Shown here piece by piece: positions 39,960 through 48,434 of a stretch of 64,000 nucleotides of DNA. This DNA comes from Letharia columbiana. Taxonomy: Eukaryota > Ascomycota > Lecanoromycetes > Lecanorales > Parmeliaceae. The stretch is taken from contig NW_023501046.1 in assembly GCF_014066305.1 (NCBI RefSeq), positions 1 through 64,000 on the forward strand, given 5' to 3'. Every line of letters begins with the position of its first letter. The stretch's first letter is position 1. A model generated the notes under the pieces. The model made no database searches and was not told where the DNA came from. It saw only the letters and a list, made by a program, of their open reading frames with translations. The translations under genes were made by a program, and so were the position numbers.

Positions 39960-40411
39960 CTCACAGTGAGCCTGCTACAATGGCAGCAAACGTACGACCT
40001 CTTCACTGAGCATGTCGACCAAACACACATAGTGAGCCTGCTACAATGGCGACGGGAACAGACCCGGCAAAACGACTACGATTCGACCTCTTCACTAAGC
40101 ATGTCGACAACACACATAGTGAAGCCTGCTACCAAATGGCATTCAACACATTCGATTCTTTCCCTACCTCCCTTTCAAACTTACCAAAGGATGGAATGGA
40201 GGATGGATTTTTGATGGCAAGAGTATGGGAGACACAGGGCAAATCTACAGTGAAGCTCCCAGGCCAGGCTGCCAACAGGTGTTGGAGGATGATATATGCA
40301 TGCGTTGGATTTTCTTCAATTCTACCGATCGACTTGATGGCAAGAGCACGGGAGACACAGGGCAAATCTACAGTGAAGCTCCCAGGCCAGGCTGCCAGTA
40401 GGTGTTGAAGG
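39960..40411 (+). repeat. Internal direct repeats of the TRIM-like element
   Basis: A unit containing cgacctcttcact.agcatg, gtcgac and agcctgctac is present around 39,997-40,050 and again around 40,085-40,140. A second unit of about 77 bp (starting ttgatggcaagag, containing gagacacagggcaaatctac) occurs at 40,211 and 40,334, period 123 bp, with a third partial match near 40,690. Confidence 0.8.
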
Positions 40412-40767
40412 CGAAAAAGGTGGAGGACTATGACAAGCAGACTGGGCAAGGAGAAGAACTCGGAGAATCTTGCTGGCACGCAGGCAAGATATGGCCAATA
40501 TCTCCAGGATCTCTGAAGGACAATGTGGGCATGGCAGGCATGAACGGCACAGTCAAGACCAGCATGCGATCCGGCAAAACCTCGGACATGGTGTTTTTGA
40601 ACGAATTGAAACCATCCGATGTTCGACTGCTACCACTACACCTCGGCAAATCTTCTCCAATCAAGGCCTGCAGGGACTATGGATGTTTGGAGACACAGGG
40701 CAAGCAATGGGCGTGCATCTCCGGTCTACCAGCCATGGGGGCCATGGCTATTTGAGAGGGGGGGTAG

Positions 40768-40933
40768 TGTTACGAGCGTACCCTTGACACACCACTCAGC
40801 CCTATGGCTAGCGGGCCTTGGCGGAGGCATCCCCTACCATATCATGCCTCCTTCCCACATACATAGTTCGGTAGCCTTATTATCCTAGTTCTACCTCACC
40901 CATACTGATATCGTACCTATGCTGGTCCTGACA
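40768..40933 (+). repeat. 3' LTR of TRIM-like element
   Basis: 166 bp beginning TGTTACGAGCG and ending GACA, followed directly by the ATTAT target duplication. Confidence 0.9.
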
Positions 40934-41460
40934 ATTATAAGAGCGAGTATTTTTTAATAAACGTTTTCTTTTTAAATCTATTACTACTCTTAATTATTAA
41001 AGCTTATTTAAAGTTATATATAAATTCTTCGCCTTTAATATTATTAATATCTCTTTATTATTTATATTTTATTAAAGAAATAAAGTTATAATAAGAATAT
41101 CGCGAAGTATCTTATTTTTATACTCTAATTTATTATAACGTTTTTTATCCTATATTTATAGATATTACTTAAGTATATTCTTATTAATATTAAAGCCGCG
41201 CTAAGTAGATAGATATTATAAAATCTCTTTATACTCGATATTCTAGTTATAAAGATAGAGAATAAACTTCTTATATAACTCTACGTCTTTCTTAGAATAT
41301 TCTAATAATATAATTATAGAAATAGAAGTATAAATAAATAAATCGAATACGTACTATTAGAAGAATAATCGATAATTATATAAAGTTAATTAGATATATA
41401 GCTATTAATTATAATAGAAATAGAAGGAATATTTAAATTTAATAAGATAGATTTAATGGC
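40934..41460. repeat. RIP-degraded AT block, right remainder
   Basis: AT-rich sequence resuming after the LTR element, without open frames. Normal composition returns at about 41,455-41,460. Confidence 0.6.
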
Positions 41461-41556
41461 CACTCCGCAGTCGCAGTTAGTACTACAATATACGCAGGGA
41501 GTAAATATTTCAAATCGACCTACATATCAAAAAAAAAAAAAAAAAAAAAATTGAAT

Positions 41557-41582
41557 AAAAAGGGTTTGCCTCAAATGGAACA
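41557..41582 (-). repeat. 26-bp inverted repeat, right arm
   Basis: Exact reverse complement of 13,653-13,678. It lies just outside a poly-A tract (41,529-41,550) at the right boundary of the AT block, mirroring the poly-T tract next to the left arm. Confidence 0.8.
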
Positions 41583-41856
41583 CCGTAGTGACAAGGTCCA
41601 GCCCTATTTAGCGTCATCATACTCTGGAGAAAGGTAATCGCTTTGAGACGCCAAGCAAGCCAAGCATTCGAAAGAACAACTTTGTTTCTCCCAACTTATC
41701 GCTGAGACAATACATCGACCACGCTTCCCCACCCGAGACACCAAAAAGGTCGCAATTCAAGGACGTCTCGACCTTCTGTCTTTCACACTCCTAATCACAG
41801 ATTAAAAAGGTGGTGTCCATTGAAGCAGACACCGCTTACTGCCCCCAGTGCATCCC

Positions 41857-43696
41857 ATGTCAACAGCGTTTGACGCTCGTCGACGCCCAAGCCTCTGGTC
41901 CTACCTCAGCTTCAATTCCAAGCCGCGAAGACGATCGAGCTCCTTGCCCAAGCACGAGACTCCCAGTCCCGACAGCAAAGAAAATACCCCTCCGAAGGGC
42001 AGCTGGGGCAGAGCAGGCAATCTGGAGGGCTACAAAGAAGCCTCGATGACGGGTGGGCAAAGGGCGCGGTTGCTGAAGACTGCGGGCTTCATTACTTTGG
42101 TCGTACTTCTCTTATATCTTTTCACTTCTAGGGATGGCGCAGGTGTTAGGGATATGGTGCAGGGTATGCCCAATAACAATATAGGACCCAAGAAGCCCGA
42201 AAGTTCACTAACCACTTCTAGGAGCTCAAAAACCCTCGTCTACTTCTACCACGGATAAGAAGATAGCGGGGCCCCTAGGGACAACGAAGTGCTCGAAGTC
42301 CAGCTCGAGGGATAAGCCTCTAATACAGTATGCCTTAATGATTGACGCGGGTAGCACCGGCTCTCGAATCCATGTCTATAAATTTAGTAACTGCGGTTCT
42401 ACACCTGAACTGGAATCCGAGGAGTTCAAGATGACGGAGAAGAAAGAGGGAGGATCTGGCTTGAGCTCATACGGGGATGACGCGGAAGGAGCTGCAAAAA
42501 GTCTCGACATGCTCCTTGAGGTGGCTATGAAGACGGTCCCGGACAAGTTGAAAGGCTGCTCTCCAATCGCCGTCAAAGCTACTGCTGGTCTTCGAAAATT
42601 GGATCAGAAGAAAGAAGGAGCAAGCAAGAAGATCCTCGACGCTGTCCGCAACCGCTTGGAAACCAAATTCCCCTTCCCTGTTGTCTCTGCCGTAAATGGA
42701 GGTGTTGAAGTCATGGACGGCAAAGATGAAGGTGTTTACGCTTGGATTACCACGAATTACCTCCTTGGAAAGATCGGCGGTCCGGACAAGTCGCCCACAG
42801 CAGCCGTCTTCGACCTTGGTGGTGGCAGCACCCAAATCGTCTTCGAACCCACGTTCAAATCTCCTTCTGGTGGCATGCCCGAAACGCTTCATGAAGGGGA
42901 GCACAAGTATGTCTTTAAAACTGGCGGTACAACTTACGAACTCTACCAGCATTCCCACCTCGGCTACGGCCTCATGGCTGCTCGTGAATCTATCCACAAA
43001 TCTGTCGTACAGGCCCTGCACGACGCCTCTCCGACCGACAAATCATGGGCCTCGTCTCCTATCTCAAACCCTTGCATAGCGCCAGGCATGTCCCGCGAAG
43101 TAAACGTCACCCTCGACAGCGGTGACTTCTATACCACCACAATGGCTGGTCCTAAAGACGCCGCCAGCGCGCAATGCCGTGGCCTTGCCGAGAAGATCCT
43201 CTTAAAAGACAAGCAATGCGACCTGGCCCCGTGCTCTTTCGGTGGCATACATCAACCTTCGCTAGAAAAGACCTTTGCGCGTGAAGACGTCTACATCTTC
43301 AGCTACTTCTTCGACCGCACAAAGCCTTTAGGTATGCCAGAATCCTTCACTGTTGCCGAGCTGCGCGACTTGACCGCCAAGGTATGCGAGGGGGAAAAGG
43401 GATGGGCAAGCTTTGGGGCGGTAGAAGGTGCGTTGGAAGAGTTGAAAGGCCGACCGGAATATTGTTTGGACCTGAACTTCATGGTTGGTCTCTTGCACAC
43501 GGGTTATGATATGGGCTTGAACAGGGAGGTCAAGATTGCGAAGAAGATCAAGGGTAATGAGTTGGGCTGGTGCTTGGGTGCTAGGTAAGTCAACGCATTC
43601 AATCTCATCAAGATGCACGGTACTGACACTCGATGTAGCTTGCCGCTGTTGAGCCAGGAATCAGGGTGGAAATGTAAAGTGACTGAGTCGCATTGA
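41857..43696 (+). CDS. GDA1: Guanosine-diphosphatase / apyrase family type II membrane protein (575 aa)
   Basis: This is a Golgi GDA1/CD39-family nucleoside diphosphatase, which hydrolyses GDP to GMP so that GMP can exchange for nucleotide sugars during glycosylation. The exons are 41857-42163, 42222-43584 and 43639-43696. The introns (58 bp, GTATGC...TTCTAG; 54 bp, GTAAGT...TGTAG) keep the frame. A short basic cytoplasmic tail is followed by one membrane segment (about residues 77-89, GFITLVVLLLYLF) and a Ser/Lys-rich stem. The apyrase conserved regions are all present: DAGSTGSRIHVYKF (from 144), KATAGLR (221), EGVYAWITTNYLLG (272), FDLGGGSTQ (near 300) and YQHSHLGYGL. The end, ASLPLLSQESGWKC, is typical of the family. 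The start chosen is the first in-frame ATG. Confidence 0.93.
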
Positions 43697-43909
43697 GCGG
43701 ACGGGACCGTCTGGGCTGGGATGCTGTAATAATTGTGGACTTTTGGAGTATCTTCATTGACATGATCTTAGACCGTCGATGTCATTAGGGGGTATATGAA
43801 CCACATAATTCCTACCACGACCACTGGCATCCTCCCAATCCCTACAAAATTGCTCGTATTTTCATGCCATCGTTGCCATCTTCCTTGACCTCTGCTTCCC
43901 ACCAGCATC

Positions 43910-44218
43910 TCACGATCCCTTCCCCACCAATTCCTCCGCTTTTCTCTTCGTATCATTCATCGCCCCAGTCATGCCTTCCTTCGCCGGAGCTCCATCGCTT
44001 CCTACATAGACAACCATTTCAGTCAGCCTAGTCCGCAAGCTCAAACCCCTCCTCTCGAATCCTATCCGTCAGACACCGCAGACAAACTCACCCTCCGCAT
44101 TGCCCTGATCATAAGGTTCCTCCACCGTCCCCTGCCCTTTCTGCCCCGACAACGGCTCCTCGCCCGATTGCTGAGCAGGGTCCGTGCTAAGGCCCGTGGC
44201 CGATTTCAAGCTGTCCAT
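43910..44218 (-). CDS. Small conserved-looking hydrophilic protein (72 aa)
   Basis: Exons are 44218-44092 and 44001-43910, with a 90-bp intron (GTGAGT...GGCTGACTG...TGTAG) joining in frame. The product starts MDSLKSATGLSTDPAQQSG, continues with GQKGQGTVEEPYDQGNAEG, and ends MNDTKRKAEELVGKGS. It is hydrophilic and Gly/Glu/Gln-rich without a signal peptide or membrane segment, so it is probably a small disordered protein. I recognise the general type as a short protein found in many ascomycetes but know no function for it. It faces away from the 44,500-44,970 gene, with which it probably shares a divergent promoter region. Confidence 0.7.
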
Positions 44219-44499
44219 TTGGTCTTCGATGTTGGTGACGACGTCTGTATGGCGAAGGGTGAGCAGGTTTTGCGGTGGGAGGATAGATATCGGGAAGGTG
44301 TGGTTGGTGCGCTTGTAGATAAAGTAGGTTTGGGGATGACGTTTGAGGGCGGGGCGGGGGAGACGGTGCCGCTTGGGGCTTGGCGCTCTAGTGGGGAGAG
44401 AGTAAGGTAGGTAAACATAGCACTCCCGAGGTACGATACGAGATTGGACAAGACAGATTTTCATTTCTTCAATAATATTTGCATGGAACAGAACCTACA

Positions 44500-44970
44500 A
44501 TGGCAAGCCCTTCCCCTCGCCTCCCTCCCTCCCTCCATTGCCCAACCCTCACTGACACCATCCCATCCAGTCCAAAGACTCCTCCCACACCTACATCCAC
44601 CTCAACGAACCCCGCCACGCCGACCTCTTCGAAGTACGTACCATCCTCCTCCCCCTCCCCCTCCCCCTCTCCCTCTTTCCCTACCTCGCCTCCTTTTCCC
44701 TCCCAGCACCCCCCCCCCCCAACTCACCACCACCAGGAATTCACCCGCCCCCCGCACCTCCCCCACGAATCCATCTACGTGCCCCCCAACCACCAGCCGC
44801 CGAACCCCGAAGACGAAGACGACGTCGTGCCGGACCAGCACGCGGCCTTTGGCATAACGCGCGCGACGCAGGCGAAGAAGGAGAGCGCGTGGAAGGATTT
44901 GGGGTTGGAGGGGTTGGTGGGGAAGGGGCCGAAGGGTGGGGAGGTGGGGATGCCGAAGTTGCCTAGATGA
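44500..44970 (+). CDS. Small hypothetical protein, spliced (about 99 aa)
   Basis: The best-supported exons are 44571-44633 and 44737-44970. They are joined across a pyrimidine-rich 103-bp intron (GTACGT...CACCAG). The first reads SKDSSHTYIHLNEPRHADLFE, clearly coding, and the second starts EFTRPPHLPHESIYVPPN and ends GMPKLPR. The start is uncertain: the frame of the first exon is closed upstream by TGA, and a 3' splice site (ctgacaccatcccatccag) precedes it. The only economical start I see is the ATG at 44500-44502 spliced through a GC-AG intron (GCAAGC, 44503-44570), which would give M followed by SKDSSHTY. An unspliced reading through the pyrimidine tract is possible but gives an implausible Pro/Ser/Thr run. 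Confidence 0.6.
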   Translation: MASPSPRLPPSLHCPTLTDTIPSSPKTPPTPTSTSTNPATPTSSKYVPSSSPSPSPSPSFPTSPPFPSQHPPPPTHHHQEFTRPPHLPHESIYVPPNHQPPNPEDEDDVVPDQHAAFGITRATQAKKESAWKDLGLEGLVGKGPKGGEVGMPKLPR

Positions 44971-45195
44971 TCTATTTGTGTGAGGGGGGAAGAAGAGGGG
45001 TTGGATTTTACTCGTGGATTAGATGGGGGATGGGGTGGGGAATGAAAGGGCTGGCGCGTTGGTGGTGGGCTGGGAGCCTAGGTAGGATGATACCCGATGC
45101 TCGGTTTGTTCAATGATTGAGATCAGGCTTACGAAGATGGTGGCGCGAAGCGGTGCAATGGCATTTATTTACGATGCTAACGTCACTATAAGCGA

Positions 45196-47345
45196 CTATA
45201 TCCTCACAATATCCGCCCTTGCTCTATCGAACAGGTGATGCCCGATCATTGTTCCCTCCGCCTGCTCGCGCTCTCGCTCCTCGTCAGTGACTCTCCTCGG
45301 GTGAATCGCCAGTTGTGCGTAAGTACCGGCTGCTTTGCGTTTGGATAGTGGTCCTGGGTTGACCACTAGAACGCTTTCGACGACCTACGATGTGGTCAGC
45401 TTGCTTTCGCTTGGGGTTCTGGGTGGGCATCGCGTACCTTTGCAAAAGGCGACAGTGCACTAGGCGTGATCAACATATCCGGCCGCACATTGAGCCACTC
45501 TCCCAGTCTCACATAGCTCACATCCATCGGCGTACCAGTTGCAACACCCTCCTCCGTGCCTGTCTTGGGCAAGCTTTTCCGATCAGCAGGTGGGAACAGA
45601 GGAAAGAAATGGCGTTGCTGGATGAGATGTCTAGGTAGCCGTGCCATGAGATCACTCTCTTTCGTTCTTCCAACTTTGACTTCCTCGCATCGGAGGTCCC
45701 AGAGGACGTCTTGTGCTGATATGCTTACAACGATCTCGTTCAGAGAGATGGTCACAGGGTTGGTGACGACCTTTGCTTGCTTCGGGAGTCCGAGAACTTT
45801 CTTGTCGAAGGGTTCTTGAGGCCATGAGACGTGCTTGTTGACTGCGTCTCGCACTGAGGGAACGAGTACGATAGTTATATTGGGCACTTGCAGAGCGAGA
45901 TGACGAATTGGTGTGCCTATTAGGATTCTGAAGACGTCGTTGAGAGTGGCCTTGTCGGGCTCGATGCTGGAATCGTCTGGAAGATCAAAGTCGCCAGATG
46001 CGAGAAGCGGATGCTCGAGGTCGAGGATTGGTCCTACCATAACGAGGACATCTGCATATGACTCGGCTGCTTTCTGGCACAAGGCTTGCAGTGGTTCAAA
46101 TCCAAGATTGTCATCTGCAGTGTATGGACCAGAGGAAACAAGGACGTTGAGGGCATGTGCAGGGTTCTCCGAGTTAGCTTCTTCGACCCCAAGCCTCTCG
46201 TTCAAGGCATCCATCGTTGACGGCAGAGAAGCCGCTGTTGGCAGGAGAGGCATCTCTAGGACTTGGTTGACAGAAAAATAATCACCCGATGCGTTGATGC
46301 CACGAATCGCAACAATCTGTCCAGGAAAGAATTCATGGGATACCGATTCGACTTTGAGAGGCACTCGTAATCCAGCACCTGTCCGTCTTGAAGTCTCAAG
46401 CATCAGCGAAGATGCGTTGAGTTTTCCTTCGAGTGCATCCGAGGCAATCCGTCCAACGGCAATGATCTCGCTGGTAGCCCGGTTCGCTGCATTTCCGAAA
46501 GCCGAATCTTCGAGATTGTGATGGACCTGTATTAGAGATTGGAATTCGTCTATCCGGTCATCCAGAACCTCGGATGCTTCCGAAAGGTGCATCGCCATGG
46601 GCTTATAAGAAAACTTCTTCAGGTCGGTGTTTGCAGTCAGTCTGACGCGAGACTCGGCTGGTGGCGCGATGGGAGCCTCGCAGGTATTCAAGTGGGGATT
46701 GAGGGTTTCGACAATCTGGCCTGCGTTCTGACGTTCTGAGAATGGAATACTCCTTGAGATTTGTAAGCAGCCATCCTAACCTCGCGCATGTTCGGCAACT
46801 TACTGGACGCCCTTTGTATTACCGTTGGTCCTCGCATCGCTGGGAGAACTCATGCCATCCGCTTTACTAAATTTGGGGACCGCGGGCGTATCGAAAGCAG
46901 CTTTCCTCTTCATTGCGCCATTCGTAGAGCGTTGCGGCACTGGAGTATTTGGCACAATGCCATCCAGCCTGTGTTCAATCAGCAACGGTTGAGTAGCTAG
47001 CCTCGAGTCCACCTACATCCCAAACACATCATCCCCCTTCCCAGTATTCCTGGGTGTCGCATATGCGCCCCGCTTGTCCACGCTGCGAACGTGCGCTTTC
47101 CCTCTCGATTCTCGCTCTAGCATCTCTTGCAAATCTTTCTTGAATGCTCGAGCAGTAGGGAGGTCGAGTTTGGTCTGCTCGGACCCCATCTTCATGCTGT
47201 AGGATTCCCATTTGTATGACAGCTCTTGCGGAGGAATCGAGTGTAGGCGGAGTATGGATTGAAGCTCGCCTAGGACATCGGGAGGCAGCTCAGTCACTGG
47301 TGGTATGGCGAAAAGCTCGTTGAGTTCTGCTGTAGTAGTACTCAT
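45196..47345 (-). CDS. POL12: DNA polymerase alpha subunit B (665 aa)
   Basis: This is the regulatory B subunit of the DNA polymerase alpha-primase complex, which starts Okazaki fragments and the leading strand. The exons are 47345-47017, 46968-46804, 46752-45438 and 45384-45196. Introns of 48, 51 and 53 bp all fit GT-AG and frame (666 codons including stop). The N-terminal part carries the helical LPPDVLGELQSILRLHSI segment and GKGDDVFGMLDG. An OB-fold region follows (FFPGQIVAIRGINASG). The calcineurin-like B-subunit domain has GPYTADDNLGFEPL, MVGPILDLEHPLL and VLVPSVRDAV. The C-terminus has VVNPGPLSKRKAAGTYAQLAIHP. An apparent in-frame TAG near 47,013 lies inside the first intron. Length agrees with fungal Pol12. 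A 580-bp TIR element sits about 110 bp upstream of the start codon. Confidence 0.95.
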
Positions 47346-47458
47346 TGTTGCCTTTTGCAATATGTACAAGTGGATCGCAGTAAGAGGTTATGCGTGACAG
47401 AGACGCGATATTTGTCGCGTCGGCATTTACGCGCTCTTACATCCGATAAGGCTGACTA

Positions 47459-48038
47459 CTCGTGCAATCCAGGAATGAGTTCCCACGCTAAAATTTAGCG
47501 TCTTGGCAGGGTCGCCCCGCAAATATCTATGTTTATTCTATTGTTTACTCCATCAAATCCAGCTATTATATATTTAATGGCCCCACACGACATCGAAATC
47601 AGTCTAGAGCTTAGAGTAGCTGTAGCTATCTGTAGACTACTGTATTGCGAAAGTTTTAATGCCATTGAGCGAAGAACGGGGGTGAATAAGAGATCTGCTT
47701 CCGCCTTAATGCTGAGAGCAATTAACAGAGCTGGAAACGAGGATTTTCACGATATTCTAGCATGCCTGAAGAGTCTCGATCGCCCTAAAGAACCGGCTCA
47801 GTTGATTGGTCAATTAAGTAGTCTAAATACTCAGGGGGTTACTTACACACGAATGTAGCTGTCATTGTTGTCATGTTCTCGATATCTTGATATTTAATAA
47901 TGAGAGAGCATGCCTCAGTGGCGCCCCTCTCTATGAAATAAGGCATGTTTTAGTGCGATTTTGCGGAGAACTGAGTAACTTGATTGGCTGATTCCCGGCC
48001 CTATTTTAGCGTGGGAACTCATTCCTGGATTGCACGAG
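47459..48038 (+). mobile_element. 580-bp TIR element with TA target site and vestigial HTH frame
   Basis: Perfect 36-bp terminal inverted repeats (47,459-47,494 and 48,003-48,038) begin CTCGTGCAATCCAGGAATGA. TA dinucleotides flank both ends (47,457-47,458 and 48,039-48,040), as in Tc1/mariner/pogo elements. The interior holds one open frame, far too short for a transposase. The element is un-RIPped and the TIRs are identical, so it looks young. It lies in the upstream region of POL12. Confidence 0.9.
47529..47858 (+). CDS. Helix-turn-helix fragment inside TIR element
   Basis: An open frame of 109 codons; the likely start is MAPHDIEISLELRVAV, at the ATG near 47,577. The following AICRLLYCESFNAIERRTGV and NKRSASALMLRAI look like the DNA-binding helix-turn-helix at the N-terminus of Tc1/mariner-class transposases. 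There is no DDE catalytic domain, so it cannot catalyse transposition. It may still bind the TIRs. Assignment is by pattern only. Confidence 0.5.
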   Translation: MFILLFTPSNPAIIYLMAPHDIEISLELRVAVAICRLLYCESFNAIERRTGVNKRSASALMLRAINRAGNEDFHDILACLKSLDRPKEPAQLIGQLSSLNTQGVTYTRM

Positions 48039-48040
48039 TA

Positions 48041-48434
48041 GAAAACTGGATTGCATGTATTATTCACTAAAGTACTTTCTCCGGGGCTGTTTCTGGTCTA
48101 CTTTGCTATCCCCGATCCAAGTTCTGGCATTCTCGCGTTCTAATATATCTCGAGCACTCCCAGATCGATCCTCAAACGGCTCTATGGGCTCCCCTCTTAC
48201 AGATTTCAGACAAAAATGTTTTACCGTACCGGCCCGATCGTTCTCTTGCAGCAAAATTCCGACTTCTCTAACTCTCGGGTTTCCACCATCGATGGAGTCC
48301 ATCGAGGCATCCGCAATTTTGATGGAGGGTACTTAGTTTGTCCGCAAGTCGTGCTGAGAATGAAGCTGGAAGTCCTCACAAGAGAAGGAAAGCTGCTCTG
48401 CGTAACCACATATTCGACCTTCAGCTACTCCATA
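48041..48434. other. Short intergenic region, possible gene remnant
   Basis: Lies between the TIR element and the end of the DUF7580-like pseudogene. An 80-codon minus-strand frame (48,060-48,302, containing DGGNPRVREVGILLQENDRAG) has protein-like composition but no recognised relative. It could be the extreme 3' remnant of the neighbouring pseudogene. Confidence 0.35.

Larger units (their letters stand above)
39528..40933 (+). mobile_element. TRIM-like non-autonomous LTR retroelement, complete, with ATTAT target duplication
   Basis: Two 166-bp LTRs (39,528-39,693 and 40,768-40,933) start TGTTACGAGCG and end CTGACA in the 3' copy (CTGATA in the 5' copy). They flank a 1,074-bp interior. A 5-bp direct repeat ATTAT sits immediately outside (39,523-39,527 and 40,934-40,938), proving transposition. 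A purine-rich tract (gagagggggggtag, about 40,754-40,767) precedes the 3' LTR as expected of a PPT; I see no clear primer-binding site. The interior has no reverse transcriptase or integrase. It holds short frames (longest 40,046-40,408) and internal direct repeats. The element is balanced in composition although its surroundings are RIP-degraded, so it is a recent arrival that depends on an autonomous partner elsewhere. Confidence 0.9.

Noticed and set aside
13653..41582. Interpretation of the bracketed block as a Starship-type giant element
   Set aside because: No tyrosine-recombinase (DUF3435) captain gene is visible near either edge, so the name is not justified. Only the inverted repeat is reported.
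44168..44410. Plus-strand frame over the start of the 72-aa gene
   Set aside because: It is antisense to a better supported spliced gene and has no splice partner for the downstream exon.
46080..46100. tRNA B-box-like ggttcaaatcc
   Set aside because: It lies inside POL12 coding sequence with no matching acceptor stem; no tRNA or rRNA gene was found in the window.
47013..47015. In-frame TAG in POL12 suggesting a pseudogene
   Set aside because: The stop lies in a 48-bp intron (GTAGGT...CACAG). Splicing gives DDVFGMLDG in frame, as expected for the family.
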